Assembly (NCBI GenBank): GCA_034435435.1
Contig: DAOTXN010000036.1
Location: 12,224 to 76,223 of the forward strand
Length of the DNA stretch: 64,000 nt
Direction: 5' to 3'
From: DAOTXN01 sp034435435
GTDB lineage: Bacteria; Chloroflexota; Anaerolineae; S140-20
The notes under the pieces were generated by a model. The model worked only from the letters and a program-made list of their open reading frames with translations, searched no databases and was not told the DNA's origin. The translations under genes and the position numbers were made by a program. This document shows, in pieces, positions 62,425 through 64,000 of this stretch; within the stretch, counting starts at the first letter, position 1, and every line of letters begins with the position of its first letter.

Positions 62425-63707
62425 ACACCCTCCGCCCGCCCAATCACCAGCACGGCGTTCTGTCCGCCTAGACCAAAACTGTTCGAGACGGCCACGTTGA
62501 CGTCGGCCCGCCGGGCCGCGTTGGGCACGTAATCCAGGTCACATTCGGGGTCGGGGTTTTCGTAATTGATGGTCGGGTGAATGATCCCTTCCTGGATGCT
62601 CATCACACAGGCCACAGCCTCCACCGCGCCCGTCGCGCCCATCAAGTGCCCGATCATCGACTTGGTCGAGCTGATCGGAATCCGATAGGCGCGTTCGCCA
62701 AATACCGCCTTGATGGCCTTGGTTTCGGTCAGGTCGCCCAGCGGGGTGCTGGTGCCGTGGGCGTTGATATAATCCACGTCAGCGGCGCCGATCCCCGCCG
62801 ACGCCAGCGCCCGCCGAATCGCCAGCGCCGCGCCATCTCCTTCAGGATCGGGCGCGATCATGTGAAAGGCGTCATTGGACGCCCCCAGTCCCAAAATCTC
62901 GGCATAAATGCGTGCGCCCCGCGCTTGAGCGTGGGCCAGGCTCTCCAACACCAACATCGCGCTGCCTTGGGCTGAGACAAAACCCTCCCGGTCAGCGTTG
63001 AACGGGCGCATGGCCCGCTCTGGCTCGGCGTTAAAACTGGTCGCCAGGGCGCGCATGGCCAAAAAACCGGCCAACACCGCCGCGGAGACCATGCTCTCGG
63101 CCCCGCCGGCCAGCATCACATCGGCGTCGCCCCGGCGGATCACCTCGGCGGCTTCGCCGATGGCCTGTGTGGCCGCCGCGCAGGCCGTGCAGATGGTGCT
63201 ATTGTGCCCGCGCAGTTGGTATGTCTCAGCCACATAATAGGCCGCCATGTTGGGCCACAGCCGTATCACCTGAAACGGAGACAGCCGCGCTCCTTCCTGC
63301 TCACCCATCTGGCGGGTCAACTGCTCCGTCTCTTCGATGCTGCTGCCGCCTGCTGTGCCAACCATCACACCCACGCGGTCGCGGTTCATTTCTTCCATGT
63401 GTAGAGCGGAATCCTCCACAGCCTGTCCGGCGGCAATCACCGCCAACTGGCTAGCAAAGGCCATGTGGCGGGCTTTTTTGCGCGGGATGAATTGGAGGGG
63501 GTCAAAGTTCTTGAGTTCTCCGCCCACCTGGCAGGCCCATGGCTCAGGGTCCAGCAGTGTAAAACGCGCCAGACCCGAGCGCCCGGCCTTGAGCGCCGCC
63601 CACGTTTCGGCCACTGTATGCCCGACCGGCGTCAACGCCCCCATACCGGTAATGACAACGCGCTGACGTGAGTCAAGCCGCTTTGTTCTGTTTACCAATT
63701 GATTCAT
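62412..63707 (-). CDS. fabF: Beta-ketoacyl-ACP synthase II
   Basis: A 431-residue thiolase-fold enzyme elongating acyl chains in fatty-acid synthesis. The catalytic Cys lies in STICTACAAATQAIGEA, the two His in NAHGTSTPLGD and KSMIGHLMGATGA. The N-terminus VVITGMGALTPVGHTVAETW is typical. ATG at 63707 with GAGG upstream is chosen; the first 17 residues before RVVITG are an extension beyond the usual length. It appears single, with no acpP or fabG neighbour in view. Confidence 0.95.
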   Translation of the reverse strand: MNQLVNRTKRLDSRQRVVITGMGALTPVGHTVAETWAALKAGRSGLARFTLLDPEPWACQVGGELKNFDPLQFIPRKKARHMAFASQLAVIAAGQAVEDSALHMEEMNRDRVGVMVGTAGGSSIEETEQLTRQMGEQEGARLSPFQVIRLWPNMAAYYVAETYQLRGHNSTICTACAAATQAIGEAAEVIRRGDADVMLAGGAESMVSAAVLAGFLAMRALATSFNAEPERAMRPFNADREGFVSAQGSAMLVLESLAHAQARGARIYAEILGLGASNDAFHMIAPDPEGDGAALAIRRALASAGIGAADVDYINAHGTSTPLGDLTETKAIKAVFGERAYRIPISSTKSMIGHLMGATGAVEAVACVMSIQEGIIHPTINYENPDPECDLDYVPNAARRADVNVAVSNSFGLGGQNAVLVIGRAEGVNGW

Positions 63708-63749
63708 GAATCTACCTCGGATAAAGAATGAGCTTTCCGCGACCCGACA

Positions 63750-63777
63750 AGTATAGCACAACCCTGATGTTTGACAA
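63750..63777 (-). promoter_or_regulatory. Promoter of fabF
   Basis: TTGTCA and TATACT with a 16-base spacer on the minus strand, giving a leader of about 35 bases before the ATG at 63707. Confidence 0.7.
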
Positions 63778-63806
63778 TCGAAATATCAGGGGCGCGCCCA
63801 TCATTT

Positions 63807-64000
63807 GGGTGTGTTTCATTTCAGTTGAAGCGTGGAGGGAGTGTCCCCAGATGCGCCCGAAGCGGCCTGGTTCCCAGTCAAAAGCGGAGCGGACGCCCCG
63901 ATTGATCGGGGTTTTCCCGGCTGAAGCCGGGCTTCCAGCCCCGTTTTGTGCTGAGAACCATTGAGGAGTGCTCACCCTTCAACTCATTTGAAACACACCC
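63807..64000. mobile_element. MITE-like element with 24-bp terminal inverted repeats
   Basis: GGGTGTGTTTCATTTCAGTTGAAG (63807-63830, given here as two known halves GGGTGTGTTTCA and AGTTGAAG around four variable bases) is matched in inverse at 63977-64000; 21 of 24 bases agree. The interior holds no gene but has a perfect hairpin CCCGGCT-GA-AGCCGGG inside GGGG...CCCC arms (63908-63943). The right end coincides with the window edge, so the element may extend further. Confidence 0.6.

Noticed and set aside
63712..63975. 87-residue frame on the minus strand upstream of fabF
   Set aside because: It overlaps the fabF promoter and the MITE-like element and shows no protein-like pattern.

Overview
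The window is a chromosomal segment of high GC content, most likely from a member of the Chloroflexota (Anaerolineae or Caldilineae type). Several features point there. Exported proteins carry long Thr/Pro/Ser spacers. A two-gene class I fumarase, an L,D-transpeptidase with a Tat signal and sensor kinases with many extracellular domains are present. T-box and SAM-I leaders use transcription attenuation, and intergenic spaces are filled with degenerate heptamer repeats. This assignment is an inference from style; no marker gene such as 16S rRNA is present.

Layout. 1-12.6 kb: tail of fumarase alpha, fumarase beta, GNAT-YoaP acetyltransferase, zinc alcohol dehydrogenase, a lipoprotein, a Tat-exported L,D-transpeptidase, a GxxExxY gene framed by inverted repeats, a B12-binding radical SAM enzyme, a PyrK-like reductase, an AT-rich patch with a small effector-associated-domain (EAD) protein, and an adenylate/guanylate cyclase paired with an RskA-like lipoprotein. 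12.7-16.6 kb: two tRNA-Ala genes (CGC and GGC) with a LAGLIDADG-like gene wedged between them, then leuS behind a T-box leader with a CTC specifier. 16.6-25.5 kb: a zinc-ribbon/AAA/TPR protein with a phosphodiester glycosidase, a GNAT with a 7TM-GAF-HTH-like receptor, and an S1-domain protein behind a strong promoter and a structured leader. 25.7-34 kb: ftsK, yebC, ruvC, ruvA, a sensor kinase and an exported IPT/TIG protein. 34-37.8 kb: a LysM protein and a kinase-like sensor whose phospho-acceptor His is Gln. 37.8-46 kb: a UroD-family pseudogene, VapBC, and an operon of phosphohexomutase, TatD, polyprenyl synthetase and glycosyltransferase; then an island of small toxin-antitoxin modules, several of them visibly broken.

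46-58.8 kb is the most coherent part. Gmd and Rmd would make GDP-D-rhamnose. Further on, ten minus-strand genes run with small gaps from a SAM-I riboswitch at 58.7 kb to a terminator at 48.3 kb: mtnA, rfbF, rfbG, an epimerase/reductase, rfbH, a glycosyltransferase, a PfkB (adenosine-type) kinase, a GNAT, ahcY and metK. Methionine salvage and the SAM cycle thus bracket a CDP-3,6-dideoxyhexose pathway, apparently under one SAM-sensing leader. 58.8-64 kb: an exported metallopeptidase-like lipoprotein divergent from a GH-A-clan glycosidase, fabF, and a MITE-like inverted-repeat element that ends at the window edge.

Throughout, heptamer-type tandem repeats occupy gene borders, often as inverted pairs. 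They supply Shine-Dalgarno sequence, encode protein ends or insertions, and sit in a riboswitch loop. I found no CRISPR array, rRNA operon, prophage or complete insertion sequence.
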